Assembly (NCBI GenBank): GCA_963669155.1
Contig: OZ022587.1
Location: forward strand, 18,800,694 to 18,864,693
Direction: 5' to 3'
DNA: 64,000 nucleotides
Source: Arbacia lixula
Lineage: Eukaryota > Echinodermata > Echinoidea > Arbacioida > Arbaciidae
Shown here piece after piece: positions 12,758 through 24,659 of the stretch (its first letter is position 1; every line of letters begins with the position of its first letter). Below the pieces are notes generated by a model. The model ran no database searches. It worked only from the letters and a program-made list of their open reading frames with translations, and was not told the origin of the DNA. The position numbers and the translations under genes were made by a program.

Positions 12758-12771
12758 CGTGTGCGTGAGTA
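12728..12771 (+). repeat. (GT)n microsatellite
   Basis: GT run with a few GC interruptions. Confidence 0.9.
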
Positions 12772-13255
12772 TGCTGTTTTCTTTTCTGGGGACCTACCCC
12801 CACAAGCTTCTGCTTCTCTAGAGGTTCACCCACATATCTTATACAACTTCAGATGAATTAAATGTACATTCTGTAGATTAATGCATACATTCTGCATGTA
12901 AGCAGGGAGTGTGCTCCCAACTCCCTGATGTAAGATGTTATTTTATATTACCTATATATACTTCATTTTATGTATACATGCCAATATGAATTTTGTTTAA
13001 TATTGCTTCGATCTCCAGATGTATGTTACAAATATTATTTTGTGGAAAATACATGAATTTATTTGAATAAATTGTGCCGTTTTCCATTTATACAATCAGA
13101 CGAACGGGAGAAGATCTGCTCAGCGGTGTATATGTTAACTCTCTCCGTACCTACCAATGATAGTCCCATATCAATCACAACACAGTTTATCATGTATGGG
13201 ACTGAAAGGGTTAACCCTGCCTTTTACATAATCCGTATTTCTTCCGTATTGTTTA

Positions 13256-13632
13256 AAGGGTGTGTACTGTGCTGGGAAGACAAAAAATCTTCAAACAGGT
13301 GATCGTGAGCAATATTCTTGCCAATGGTCTTAAATTCATGTATTGTCCATTTTTTAATAGAAACTTGCAGAAAGTTATATGCCCTCAAATGATCCACATT
13401 TGAAGTAATTAGTGATTCAATTACAAATCCTCAAAATGTTCGGGCCCAATATTTTGAGGATTTCACAAATTTTGACCAATCACACCAAATGTGGATCATT
13501 TAAGGGCAAGTAACTTTCAGCAATTTTCTAAAATGGACAATAGGCCTACATGCATTTTAGACCATTGACAATAAGAATGCTCACGATCATCCTTTTGAAG
13601 GCTTTTTGTCTTCCCAGTACAGTATATTCCCT
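13256..13632. mobile_element. TTAA hairpin MITE, family 2, copy 1
   Basis: The ends read AGGGTGTGTACTGTGCTGGG and, inverted, CCCAGTACAGTATATTCCCT. The arms continue with 'gatcgtgagcaat', 'ttgccaatggtctta' and 'tgtccattt' on one side and their complements on the other, meeting at 'ttcgggcccaatattttgagg'. Copies lie at 26891-27263, 37385-37628 and 44423-44695. It has no open frame. Confidence 0.8.
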
Positions 13633-14044
13633 GCATGGCGAGCATGCAACCTGTATATGGGACAAATATGTATGTTATTGGAGTGTTGCCGCCCTTACAC
13701 TTTATTTGCATGTTTTATTACAACATGAGAGAAATGTTACGTCCATAGATTTTGTGCAATCTATCCCTTTGCTCTGATTGAAGTTCAAACTGCCGGTGGT
13801 CCAGATTAGAGCTAAAAGCTCGTATCAAAACGGACCTTTCATCATTTCATCTGGTTCTGAAGGTATTTGTCCAGATAGTCTATCTGCTGTATGATAACTG
13901 TCGCCCCATGTCAGCTGGATGTTGCATTATATTAGGCTCACTGTCCAATTTGTCCGTCACGTCCCCTGAGGGTTATCACTGTTCGTTGGCCTCCTATACG
14001 CGCTCATGTGTTTTGGGGTATTAAACACGCGTGATATGTGCGTT

Positions 14045-14135
14045 TTTGTGTGTGTATGTGTGCGTGTGTATGTGTGTGTGTGTGTGTGTAGGTGTGTGTG
14101 TGTGTGTGTGCGTGTGTGTGGGTATGTGGGTATGT
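14045..14135 (+). repeat. (GT)n-rich tract
   Basis: GT repeats with scattered GC, GTA and GGT interruptions. Confidence 0.85.
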
Positions 14136-14398
14136 GTTCTTTGTGTGTTAGTATTAAATAAATTGACCATAAGCATGAAATGAGGCGTGATCCACTTTAC
14201 GATCGTTATAGGTCAATGGGAAATGCAAGATGCAATGAAGGTGTTTTCAAGGTTACCACAGGAAAGCAATCACGAGGCAGATCGATTATGAGAAACCATG
14301 GTCTTCACGCGCACAATTGATAATCCTGTCATGCGGTAACGTCTATTTTTATCGAACTGTAAATCTGATGCATTATGTCTAACCATGAATGTTTAAGT

Positions 14399-17300
14399 AC
14401 ATGGATATCCATCCCTTTGAACAAGGTTTGATTCCGCCACTAAATATTTCTAGCAGCTGCTCCCAACAGTATGATGCAAACGCGATTGCGTCACGTTCAC
14501 CTGGATTTTATAATAGGTCATACACATTCCTATACATGCATACATTTCAGCTTTCGCTGCTGAACTTTGAATTTTGCCACTAAGTGCTTGTTATGTACTT
14601 AATAAGGACAAGCGAATCCAAAATTGACACTTTTGAGATGAAAATACTAGTTTGGGCGCAGCTGGGCACGTTTTTCATGTTACTTGTCCGAAGGGAAAAT
14701 ATCAGAAAGTAACGTCTCATGCACTTTTTTGATGGAATATGATGCGGAATATTGTGAAATTGAGACTTTTGTACTGCAACTTAATGTCACGTTTAGAGCC
14801 TTTTTGCCATATTGTAACAATATTCCTCGATTGAATTTTTATAGATGCATTGTAGGTATTACATGTCACAATTCTTCTGCGCATACGATTTTGTTTATAC
14901 GTCAAATCTAGGCAAAAATCATCCAGAGAATCGGCGGCTTCGAAAATGGGAGATCAAAGGAAAATCTTTGTAGAGCGTTCTTTTGTGACTAGAGCTCAAC
15001 TTCATTAAACAGAGTACGATGAATCTGCATTAATCAAACAGCTGATGGAACTCCATGTGCTTAAACATCCTTGGTCTAACCCGCAGCGTGTCAGATAAAA
15101 TGACGCTCTGTGTAATGGGTGTGCGTTACTGGTAAATAAATTAATTGGTGGTATGCAAAGAGTTAAATTTACAATCATTCATATTGTTTTCTGCGTGTTG
15201 TGAAAGTGAAAGAACTTTGCATCGCCTTTAGGGGCGTGTCATATTCCTTTAGGAACAAGAAATGAACTGAGGATATGGACCGAGGCTCTATAGCTCTATA
15301 TGATATGTTATTATTTCCTGCGGTTGTCGATGCTGTCGTTTGCTGAACAAACAAATCTCGTTGCCGGTGGGAAGTAGTGATAATCGATCCAGGTAAAATA
15401 CTGATCTTGTATAGACCAGTTTCCTGTTTTTTTTTTTTTTTTTTGTCATATTGCTTGCTGGAATAAACATTCAAGTTGAAAAAATCACGGAATGCTCGCT
15501 CCAGTTTTGGCAATGATGCAATAATCACGGCACTAGTCCAGGTTGCGGTAAACATGATGAAATGAACCCACCAGATTAATAAATGCCGGAAAAGACGGAC
15601 CAGTTTCAATGACGCATGTAAGCAAACAATAACGCAAATGCAGCAGTTTAGGCAATGATGCAATAAACACTAGTTCAAGTTACGGTGAACATGGTGAAAT
15701 GATCCCACGCGTTTAAAGACAGCCGGTCCCTTTTTCAGATCATCACAAAACCATCGAAACATTGGCAAAACATAGAGAAGTGTTAGCAAGCTGTACAGTC
15801 ATAATTTGAAACCGATACGTAGTGTAAAATTCAAATAATGCACGTAAACAACGTCTGATTAATAGTCTTTACCTCGGGCTCTTAGCAGTTTGTGTTGAAA
15901 TATCTGCCTTATTGATTAATATGTTTACTATATTATAAAACGCACTATGAAAAAAAAATGTACTATAGAAGGAATCATCTCCAAAGTTTGGTAATTACTC
16001 ATAAAATTAGGATTTCACACATGCATAATCACCACATAGATACTGTAACAAAGACTAATACTTTTTTCGTAGTACAAAAAAGGTCGGTTTGAAATTTAAC
16101 GGCTCAAATTTTTACATATACAGAAAGCTTCAACATGCTATATTCTTGGAAATGGTCTTGAATCACACTTTCTTCAATTTACGATCGTGATAGACGATTT
16201 CAAATTTTAAGCTTGCAAAAGGGACGGACAATCTTTAATAAATAATGCAATATACCCACCAGGGGGTGTTTCACCAAGCTGTTCTTCAGCTAAGAACTAC
16301 TTTACACACGACTGATTACCCTTTCTTGTGCTAAATCAGATTCTCAATGATTGTGATTCCCATCAGCTAAAGTTCAAACCTAATGACCATTATTAACATT
16401 TTTAATATTATTAAGTGTCTCAATACAATGTTTATGATTTATAAAATCTGATTTCATTATGTTAAAACAGGAACAAAGTGGGGTATCTGATTTAGCACAA
16501 GAAAGGGTGACCAGTCATGTGTAAAGTCATTCTTAGCAAAAGCGCAGCTTGGTAAAACAACCCCACTTGAAGGAATGACATGAAAAGCGGGCCATTTCAT
16601 GCAATGCAAGTCATCCATTTTTTTGTGCCGCAACGAAATTAAACGCAAACCAATTAATGCATTTCACGTTTGCACTACTGTACGCGCATGGCGAAGATTA
16701 GCAAGAATAGTTTCGTGGTCTTAAACGAATGATACATGAACTATGAATGCTACTCTTTAACAATAAGGTCATGTGTCGTGTACTCACTCTATCCATGATC
16801 TACTTTTGCTTTTTGATAACATGACCATCACATCAGAAAGTAGGGAAGGAAATGAAAGTATCCATGACACCATTATCATGTTGACTATCATACAACTGCA
16901 CGCCTCTCCCAACCGGATGTACATAATTGATGCATACTGGTTTAGTTCATCACGTTGGGCTTCATTTTCACCGACTTGTAAACACTTAAAACCAATCCGT
17001 TTTTATGGAACTGCTCTCGATTCGCTGCATTTCGCGTAGACGTGCAAGATATATGGCAACCCGTCATCGTTAGCTGATTTAAAACTCGCCTATGAAAGAA
17101 AGTTGAATGAAAATTCCATCGTAAATTAATATAACGTAAAACACTTTAGCTTTACAACAGTAACTGTGCAATTTTCAAGAGCTGAAACGTGTTGCTAATT
17201 CAAATATTTAATAATGATTTTACATTTATTATAAATCATTAAGGTTGTACTACCAATGATATCTAAGTTAATTGGAGTACCACCAGCCGTTTAATTAATG

Positions 17301-17957
17301 CAGATTCCAATGTACCTTTCTTCTAGTCACAAAGCAATGCTTTACAAAGATTTTCTCTTTGTTCTCCAATCCTCGAATCCGCTGATTCTCCGGATAAATT
17401 TTGCCTGGATTTGATATTTAAACAAATTGGGATGCGCAGAAGAATTTGTGGAAATACAGATATGCTTGCGCTGTTGTGACATGTAAGCCTACAATGCATC
17501 TATAAAGATTCACTTGACGAATGTTGTTTCAATAAGGTAAAATAATCTCTGTACGAGATTTCAAATTGCAGTATAAAAGTCTTGATTCCACACTGTTCCG
17601 CATCATATTCCAATAAAAAAAAAATGCTGGAAACGTTACTTAAAGATCTTTTCCGTTCAGACAAGTAGCACTAAAAACGTGCCCAGCCGCACATGATCTA
17701 GTATTTCATCTCGAGTAGCATCCAATTTGGTATTCGCTTGTCCTTGTTAACTACATAATAAGCACTTTGTGACAAATTTAAGAGTTCATCAGCGAAAGCT
17801 GAAATGTATTTATGTTTAGGAATATGCATGACCTATTGCAAAATCCATGAGGACATGATACAATCGCATACGCGTCATATCATTAAGAGCAGCCGCCAGT
17901 CATGCACATTGAGTGGCGGATTCAAACCTTGTTCAAAGAGATGGATTCCCACTTCTT
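14399..17957. repeat. 3.6-kb foldback structure with ~650-bp inverted arms
   Basis: The left arm (about 14399-15055) and right arm (about 17265-17957) are inverted, diverged copies. Matching landmarks include 'ccctttgaacaaggtttgattccgccac', 'cattcctatacatgcatacatttcagctttcgctg', 'gcttgttatgtacttaataaggacaagcgaat' and 'gaatctgcattaatcaaac', each found inverted in the other arm in mirror order. The 2.2-kb interior has no gene but carries a diverged direct repeat (about 15507 and 15652) and a separate hairpin MITE (16263-16564). It lies wholly within the gene A 5'-UTR intron, so the transcript could form long double-stranded RNA. Confidence 0.75.
16263..16564. mobile_element. Hairpin MITE nested in the foldback interior
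   Basis: The inverted ends GGGGTGTTTCACCAAGCTG and CAGCTTGGTAAAACAACCCC are followed inward by 'tttacacacgactg.ttaccctttcttgtgctaaatcaga' and its inverted match. No coding capacity. Confidence 0.7.
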
Positions 17958-18312
17958 TAAAGAAAATCCTTGGTAATGCATATCACTAAACGATACCAAC
18001 TGAAACCATAAGTGGTCCTTGGAACATCCTGCTATCGCCTCATTTAAAAGAACCACTTAGAGTGCATATAAGCAGCTAACATGTTCTAATGCCATTAAAG
18101 ATGGTGTGTGATCTTTCTTTCTGAATATATGAGCATATCAGAATTAATTTATAATACAACAATACCAATTGTGCATCACACATGTCAACCTACAAGGTAT
18201 TTTCTGCCAGAAGCATCATGGTGTTGTAATGTCAGGTGCTAATGGAATGACAGGAGTGATGCACAATGGGTATTGTTCTGTTCTGATTCAATTATCTGCT
18301 CCACATAAATGT

Positions 18313-18316
<4 letters not shown>

Positions 18317-18361
<45 letters not shown>

Positions 18362-18377
18362 AAGAGAGAGAGAGAGA
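18317..18377 (+). repeat. (GA)n microsatellite just upstream of gene A coding exon 1
   Basis: GA run with one 'tagaaa' interruption, about 130 nt before the acceptor. Confidence 0.9.
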
Positions 18378-18503
18378 AGGCCAATTCTTGTTTTTGTTTT
18401 TACTTTCTGGTGTCATATTAGAGTTGGGTCTATGAGCTTTCGTTATGTATAAACCCTTTCCCCCTAAGAATTATGTATTTTTTATTTACCGCTCTCCATC
18501 CAG

Positions 18504-18563
18504 ATATCACAATGCTTCCTGTTTCAGTCCTCGCTGTCCTCGTTATTGGGATGTTTTCTCAGG
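18504..18563 (+). other. Gene A coding exon 1 (signal peptide)
   Basis: Acceptor CAG at 18501-18503. The ATG lies only eight bases into the exon and the donor GTAAGT starts at 18564. It encodes MLPVSVLAVLVIGMFSQ plus the first base of Gly18. The same layout (atatca..atg and donor position) occurs at 31571-31512 (gene B) and 61932-61991 (gene C), which fixes the start codon. Confidence 0.9.
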
Positions 18564-20943
18564 GTAAGTTTTCAAATGCCCATCTTTATTTATGATATAA
18601 ATATACTTTATCTGTACATATATTATATCATTCCTGTAATAACAACAAAATAAAAATGCTGTTATCGGAATAGGTCTAACCCCAAAGAATAAGAGTTGTT
18701 CTTTTGTCCATATCAATCCTTTTTTATATTGTCACTGTAGGACAACGTTAGATCTGTACAATTTGTTTGTATCCGATCATTAAATCACAACACAACAGTA
18801 CAGTACCCACTTAACATCACAACTGCCAATTCACTAGTGTCATTAATAATGCATGGTGCAAATAACTTGTGGGTTGACATGCATAATGGGCATGGTTGTG
18901 TTCTGAATATGTTGTCTGATGCACAGAAATATTTAGATTAAAATGTGTCTAAAATTGACAATCTTACTTAATATTACAAGGATTATTACAAGAAAAATAA
19001 TTGATAAATGTCACAAAGCCTGCTCCTAAAGAAATTGGCATTCTTTGACTTTATGATGTTCAAATTTTAGCTTTATTATTAATGACAACAATTTGTTTTA
19101 CCACCTAGTATAAACAATATACTGTGGCCATTTCTTCTGACGAGAATTGCAATCTTAATGGTATCCATTACTATTTAATCAGTTGTCTGTTTTTTTTTTC
19201 TTCAAACATCGTTTTAGTTTATATTTTCATGTTTCTCTCCTTCTGGTGAGAGCAAATCACTATTAATTGGATTACTTCTTAAACTTTGCTATCACATCGA
19301 AACTTCGAAATCAATTTATATTGATACTTTTGGATGTGATCTGTTCCATAATTCTCACTGTCGTGCAAGATTATCGTACATCATTCATTTTGCCATAAGT
19401 TATGTTCCATAAGATGCATACTACCCGTATTAGTGTATGTATGTGTGTATATATGTATATATGTATCATATATGTTAGCTTTTTGGCTTTGTGAACCTTG
19501 GTCCATGTAGGATGTCAAAATTTCACATGGAACTAGGTGTTGCTTAATTGCTTTCTATAAGATATGTGAAGTATATTCACTGCCTGTTGTTTATTTTCTG
19601 AACAGCAGATTGTATGGGAGTATGAAAGTGGGATTGCATATTAGTATCTGAGTGGGATTTTAACATTAGTATCTGAGTGGGATTGTATAATTAGTGTTTT
19701 AGTAGGATTGTATAATTAGTGTCTGAGCGGACAGAAGCGGAGGGCCAGCACATATGCGGGCATAGTACTAAACGGGTTCACTGCATTATATATGTTTGTT
19801 TGTCCCCCACCCCTCCCTATCCACCCATCCCTAGGAGCACAATGACCTGTATTGAAAATACCTCAATTCTTCTCTCGTTCATGCTCTATCCATGCCCATG
19901 TTCTTTCTATTATATCGTTCTCCATTCATTACCATTGTCAGTGTAAAGGATAACCATACCTCATTTGTTTCTCTGCTCTCTCCTCTCCACTCCGTCGCCT
20001 AGGTAACGCCTTGACCTGCCTCACATGCCTGGACATGACATCAGACAACCCCAACATTCCATTGAACATGGAGAGTTGCGGGAGTCCCATCTCTACGCAG
20101 TGCGAAGCTGGAATTGTCCAGTGTATGACAATGAACTTGGAGGCATCCTACACAATAGAACTACGTAAGACAATACCTCATGCTTTCTTGAGCGATGTCT
20201 CTGATTGCTTATGAATAGATGGTGTCACGATTGAAGGTCCATAGTGTCACCGTGCATTTACCAGCCCATGCTTGTGCATGAATTTGCCAATGCAGACCAC
20301 CTTACACTTGTCCACAAGTATATCTCGTTATTATTATTATTTCACTATCAAAACGAAGTTCTGTCCACCGGGAAAATGTCAATGTGCTCCCCTTACAGTT
20401 TGCATTTCGTTCTTCTTCTTCTTCTTCTTCTTCTTCTTCTTCTTCTTCTTCTTCTTCTTCTTCTTTTGTTCTTCTTCTTTTCTTCTTCTTCTTCTTCTTC
20501 TTTTCTTCTTCTTCTTCTTCTTCTTCTTCTTCTTCTTCTTCTTTTCTTCTTCTTCTTTTCTTCTTCTTCTTCTTCTTCTTCTTCTTCTTCTTCTTTTCTT
20601 CTTCTTCTTCTTCTTCTTCTTCTTCTTCTTCTTTTTCTTCTTCTTCTTCTTTTCTTCTTCTTCTTCTTCTTCTTGTTCTTGTTCTTCTTCTTGTTCTTCT
20701 TCTTCTTCTTCTTCTTCTTCTTCTTTTCTTCTTCTTCTTCTTCTTCTCCTTCTTCTTCTTCTTCTTGTTCTTGTTCTTGTTCTTCTCCTTCTTCTTCTTC
20801 TTCTTCTTGTTCTTCTTCTTTTTGTTCTTCTTGTTCTTCTTGTTCTTTTTTTCTCCTTCTTCTTCACCTTCTTCTTCTTCCTCTTCTTATTCTTCTTCTT
20901 CTTCCTCTCCTTCTTCTTCTTCTTTTCTTCTTCTTCTTCTTCT

Positions 20944-20974
<31 letters not shown>

Positions 20975-21754
20975 ATTCTTCTTCTTCTTCCTCTCCTTCT
21001 TCTTCTTCTTTTCTTCTTCTTCTTCTTCTTCTTCTTCCTCCTCCTCTTCTTCTTCTTCTTCTTCTTCTTCTTCTTCTTCTTCTTCTTCTTCTTCTTCTTC
21101 TTCTTCTTCGTCTTCTTCTTCGTCTTCTTCTTCTTCTTCTTCTTCGTCTTCTTCTTCGTCTTCTTCTTCTTCTTTTAACCCCTTTGCTTACATTTTTTAG
21201 AAAAGGTTTGGTTTGTTATCTATATCCGTTTAAATTGTCTTCTTCTTCGTAGTCGTCTTTATCCTCTCTTTCTTTGTTCATATGTGTCGTTAGAATCACG
21301 TTTACCTGTCCAATAAGTGCATTTGGTATCATGTGCATCATCACCTTTGTCACCATTCTGTTATCTTGCAGTGGGAAACATTACGATAATGCAGACGGCG
21401 CGTAGCTGTGGCGCCATGCCGTTCGCTGAACCCAACACTCGGTGTCTGTCTGACGCCGAGTTCCAACCCATTGCTAACATGGCGAAGGCCAGTGTGGAAT
21501 CGTCGCTGGACTCCGGGAGTGCCGCAATTGACATGACCTTCCTAAGCTTCACGGGCAACCTGTGTATTTGCGACACCGACGATTGCACCCCGCCCGTCCC
21601 GTCCGCTACGGCTGATGCTGGCACTGACCCTACCCAGAGCCCGACCGAAGCCGCAGCAGAGCCAACCACCAAAGGTAGCGGCGCCACTATTGCTTCTAGC
21701 GTAGCTCTCCTCTTCGCATCACTAATTTCGGCGCTCCTATGCAAAGCCCTGTAA
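18512..21754 (+). CDS. Gene A: Ly6/uPAR-like (three-finger) GPI-anchored protein
   Basis: Joined exons 18512-18563, 20003-20164 and 21372-21754 give 198 residues. Residues 1-20 are a signal peptide (hydrophobic core at 4-15, likely cut after NA at 19-20). The mature domain has ten cysteines at 23, 26, 43, 51, 58, 84, 96, 136, 138 and 143. It starts LTCLTC and ends CICDTDDC, the spacing expected of an LU domain, although the usual final 'CCxxxxCN' is relaxed to CxCxxxxCT. N74-I-T is a glycosylation sequon. Residues 149-172 form a Thr/Ser/Pro/Ala-rich stalk. Residues 178-198 are a hydrophobic tail ending CKAL, typical of a GPI-anchor signal. Both coding introns are phase 1, as in vertebrate LY6 genes. 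The protein should sit on the outer cell surface; its partner is unknown. Gene B aligns with it without gaps up to about residue 148. The stalk is 22 residues longer here. Confidence 0.9.
20003..20164 (+). other. Gene A coding exon 2
   Basis: Acceptor TAG at 20000-20002, donor GTAAGA at 20165. It is 162 nt long, exactly as in gene B, and encodes residues 18-71 including the first five LU-domain cysteines. Confidence 0.9.
20410..21174 (+). repeat. (TTC)n polypyrimidine tract, ~765 bp, in gene A intron 2
   Basis: Almost pure TTC triplets with TTTTC, TTG and CTC interruptions; the complementary strand is (GAA)n. Poly-Leu, poly-Phe and poly-Ser frames across it are artefacts. It lies inside the 1207-bp intron 2 (20165-21371) and makes up over 60% of it. 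Long GAA/TTC tracts can form triplex DNA. Gene B intron 2 carries a much shorter TTC tract in the same transcriptional orientation. Confidence 0.95.
21372..21754 (+). other. Gene A coding exon 3 and stop
   Basis: Acceptor GCAG ends at 21371; stop TAA at 21752-21754. It encodes residues 72-198: cysteines six to ten, the stalk and the GPI-signal tail. The exon is GC-rich and CpG-rich compared with its surroundings. Opposite-strand open frames here are shadows. Confidence 0.9.
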
Positions 21755-21943
21755 GAGTTCGTGTTCTCCTCCCCTCTACCACTTCCAAGTTAATCAATTC
21801 TTGTCACATTTCAGTTTGTCCTCGTTGATGTCATTTTCTTTTAATGAAAATGATTAAACAGTGTATCAGTCAAACTTGATAAGAGGAAGACAATCATTTT
21901 CTTGCAATTTCAGGCATCGCTCGAAGTCTTCTTCCAATCTAAA

Positions 21944-21949
21944 AATAAA
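21944..21949 (+). promoter_or_regulatory. Candidate polyadenylation signal of gene A
   Basis: AATAAA 190 nt after the stop. It sits in a 3'-UTR stretch shared with gene B (A: caatttcaggcatcgctcga; B: caatttcgggcttcgctcgg). Gene B has lost the exact hexamer at the matching place. Confidence 0.5.
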
Positions 21950-22394
21950 CTAATCAGTATGCATTATTGCGAATCACAATTCTTGGCTCGGCCGGTATCT
22001 CAACACGTTTTCTCGTGCATAATGAAAAATGACGTCATTTTGGTTGGATTTAAAGAAGTGCAAGTCGGTTCGGTTCGCACAGATAGATTAAGCCAATGAA
22101 GGAAAACGGGTACTTTTCCAGATAAACAGAAATGTAGTACATGAAGGAAATATACACGTTTTCCTCCCCTGTTTTATTCCTCCTCGCAATGAATTATACA
22201 TGAGATTGTATATATAGGCAATTGAGGGCGATGGTACATGTATATGTTGTTTTTTTTTCTCTAGGGGTTGATTTCTCCAAGTCCATTAAAATCCTGCAAG
22301 TCAGAAAAATTACGCATTGTCATGCCATAGGTTACACATGCCAGTAGTTACACAAAATGCATATGCCCCAATGCATGAATGCGCGTCCCAGTAC

Positions 22395-22490
22395 TACATG
22401 TAGTACGTTTGGCACATTGAAGGCCCGTGAAGCGCCATGTGAGTTAGAGCTCAACTTAGAGTTGTCACTGGTTCGTGAAACCTTTGGTCT
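22395..22490 (+). repeat. 3'-flank block shared with gene B
   Basis: The stretch with 'tttggcacattgaaggcccg', 'gaagcgccatgtgagtt' and 'gagttgtcac' matches the reverse complement of about 27640-27725 ('cttggcacgttgaaggccca', 'gaagcgccaagtgagtt', 'gagttgtcag'). The two blocks lie about 0.65 and 0.55 kb after the respective stop codons. Confidence 0.7.
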
Positions 22491-22972
22491 CATATACACG
22501 GTTATGATAAAGTATGTATGATGTCACCTCGAGCAAGGGGCAAATCTGCATATTTAGCAAATGACAGGTTGCGAGTCGTAGCACCATTAGGGAACTCGTA
22601 TAGGCCTATGTATGTAGTAAATTAGTCATGTAGCCTTTCAAGGAAAAAGATGACAAATCGAATAATCGATATCGTGTATGTAATATAATCATAGACTGCT
22701 AAATTATAAAGTACATAATAAGTCGCTGTATCGAACTTGTGAACGTGTTAATCATTATGATATTTCGTGTGTTAAATCAACGTGTTAAGCTTTGAGAGAA
22801 AGAAATAGCCGTTTTAAATGCAACGATCATGACGCTGAGAATCCTTCTTCCGTCTATTCTCATTTGTGTCCCAAAACATTTTATTCGTTCTCAACCGTTT
22901 CCATGTCATATTCTTTTTAATCTCAAATTCATTTCCAATCTTTCATTTAGTAATAATTACACCGTCGACCAC

Positions 22973-23262
22973 CAGTCTTGGCATTGTTCTACGGGTGATT
23001 TTCAGACGCTTATTCTCGTGCTATATAATCAGCATATTGTCTTCCTGGGTATTTCAATAAACTATTAACCCTTTGTGTGACAGATAAAATGGGGCTCTAT
23101 AGAGTTTGTGTACAAGACGGTCAGTCTTGGCATTGTTCTACGGGTGATTTTCAGACACTTATTCTAGTGCTATATTATCAGTGTATTGTCTTCCTGTTTA
23201 TTTCAATAAAATATTTACCCTTTGCGTGCCAGAGGAAATGGGGTTCTATAGAATATGTGTAT
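22973..23262 (+). repeat. 149-bp tandem duplication
   Basis: The unit beginning cagtcttggcattgttctac at 22973 recurs at 23122 with few differences. Each unit ends with a TTAACCCTTTG-like motif and 'atggggttctatag'. Related 'aaccctttgygygcca' motifs recur at about 26800, 42093, 58335 and 60810, pointing to a dispersed repeat that was duplicated locally. Confidence 0.75.
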
Positions 23263-23326
23263 ATAAATCGTGAAAAAAAAATGCACGCATGACACATTCA
23301 GGGGTTAATAATTCATTATGCGTAAC

Positions 23327-23546
23327 TACACTCTTAAAAAAAAAGAAAGGTTCGCAAATGGTGCTCAATCTTGTCACAATAGCGGCACCACTTTTGGTGC
23401 TCACAAGCACCATTTTGAAGGAAGTAAGGTTCCTATCAGCACCATATTGCCTAAAACGGTGCTGGCAAGAACCTTTCCTCTGTCAAAATAGAGCCGCTAT
23501 TGTGACGAAAATGATACTGAACCGAACTTTTTTCTTCTTAGAGTAC
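23327..23546. mobile_element. MITE with TACTCTTAA-type ends
   Basis: Ends tacactcttaaaaaaaaag and, inverted, cttttttcttcttagagta. The interior arms pair 'aggttc..', 'tcacaatagcggc', 'cagcaccat' and their complements. TA at both edges would suit a mariner-type insertion. Confidence 0.6.
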
Positions 23547-23884
23547 GCGTAGAATACAATACGTTTATTGTTCGTTTAATTTTTTTCCACAAGTCAATAA
23601 TTGTTCTTCGTAGAAATTGTTTATATTCAAAAGTTCATTAAAAGAAGTGACTTTCGTATACCTGATGTTTATTTTGTTTTTGCTTTCGCCTCGATATTTG
23701 GGTTGAATGGAATGTAGAGGGTAACAGTGGTGAAAACGGTAGCTGATTATGATATAGCAAAATAAAGGTGTTGATACACGAGGCATAACAGAAAGACCAG
23801 AATGTTTTGAGGCAGAACTGCTCAGGGTCCGTTCGACGTGAATACCTGCGATAAGAAGAGAGGTGGAGAAAGGTGGGACAGTGA

Positions 23885-23962
23885 GAGAGAAAGAAAGGGG
23901 GCAAGGGATGCGAAGAGAGAGACAGAGAGAGGGGGGGGGGAGAGAGGGATAGAGAGAGAGTG

Positions 23963-24022
<60 letters not shown>

Positions 24023-24080
24023 GACAGAGTAAGAGAGAAAGAGAGAGAGAGAGGGGGGATAGAGAGAGAGAATGGGGAGG

Positions 24081-24125
<45 letters not shown>

Positions 24126-24151
24126 GGGGAGGAAGGGAGAGAGGGGGAGGG

Positions 24152-24189
<38 letters not shown>

Positions 24190-24260
24190 GGGGGAGGGAG
24201 AGAGATATTGAAGAGACAGAGAGAGGGAGAGAGGGAGAGGGGGAGACAGAGAGAGAAAGA
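23885..24260 (+). repeat. GA-rich low-complexity tract
   Basis: Purine-only tract of GA dinucleotides with G-runs. The long Ser/Leu or Arg/Glu frames spanning it are repeat artefacts. Confidence 0.9.
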
Positions 24261-24659
24261 GAATGAATGGAATTTGGTTTTCACTTGATACCAGAAATAC
24301 CAACAAAATAAAGCAGAGAGAATAAAGACACAGTGCAGGAAAGCAGAGATGCATATGAATATATGAACGTGATTGTAGATCGAAAATGGGTTGAAGGAGA
24401 AATTATAAATGGTAGAGAGAAAAATTAACGCTCTTCTGTTTTCAAAATCATATTTCCGTTGGGAACACTTAACGACAATTGAGCAAAGTTTCTTCAATTG
24501 AACTAGCAGAGCAATAGCTATAAAGCCAGAGGATGTCGTTAAGAGCGATACGGAAAGTGGGTCGTTGGTGTATGACCTTTCTTCCTGAGTCCATTGATAT
24601 GAGGAGCCTAAAAAAACTAAACTTCCGCGTGCATGGGCCTAGTCAAGTTCAAGACGTTT

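Larger units (their letters stand above)
10855..18503 (+). other. Gene A 5'-UTR intron (7.6 kb)
   Basis: Runs from the GTAAGC donor to the CAG acceptor before the signal-peptide exon. It contains a half copy of a hairpin MITE (11503-11635), a (GA)n tract, a LINE 3' end (12030-12571), a TTAA hairpin MITE (13256-13632), (GT)n near 14.05 kb and a 3.6-kb foldback structure (14399-17957). No other exon is supported. Confidence 0.6.

Noticed and set aside
20244-21252. Very long poly-Leu/Phe/Ser open frames (up to 326 codons)
   Set aside because: They are translations of the TTC repeat in gene A intron 2; all frames are open because the triplet has no stop.
21361-21744. Antisense frame across gene A exon 3
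   Set aside because: Shadow of the real exon on the other strand, opened by its GC-rich codons.
23565-24497. 310-codon antisense frame with hydrophobic stretches
   Set aside because: Most of it is the complement of the GA tract (Ser/Leu repeats); the flanks show no known domain.
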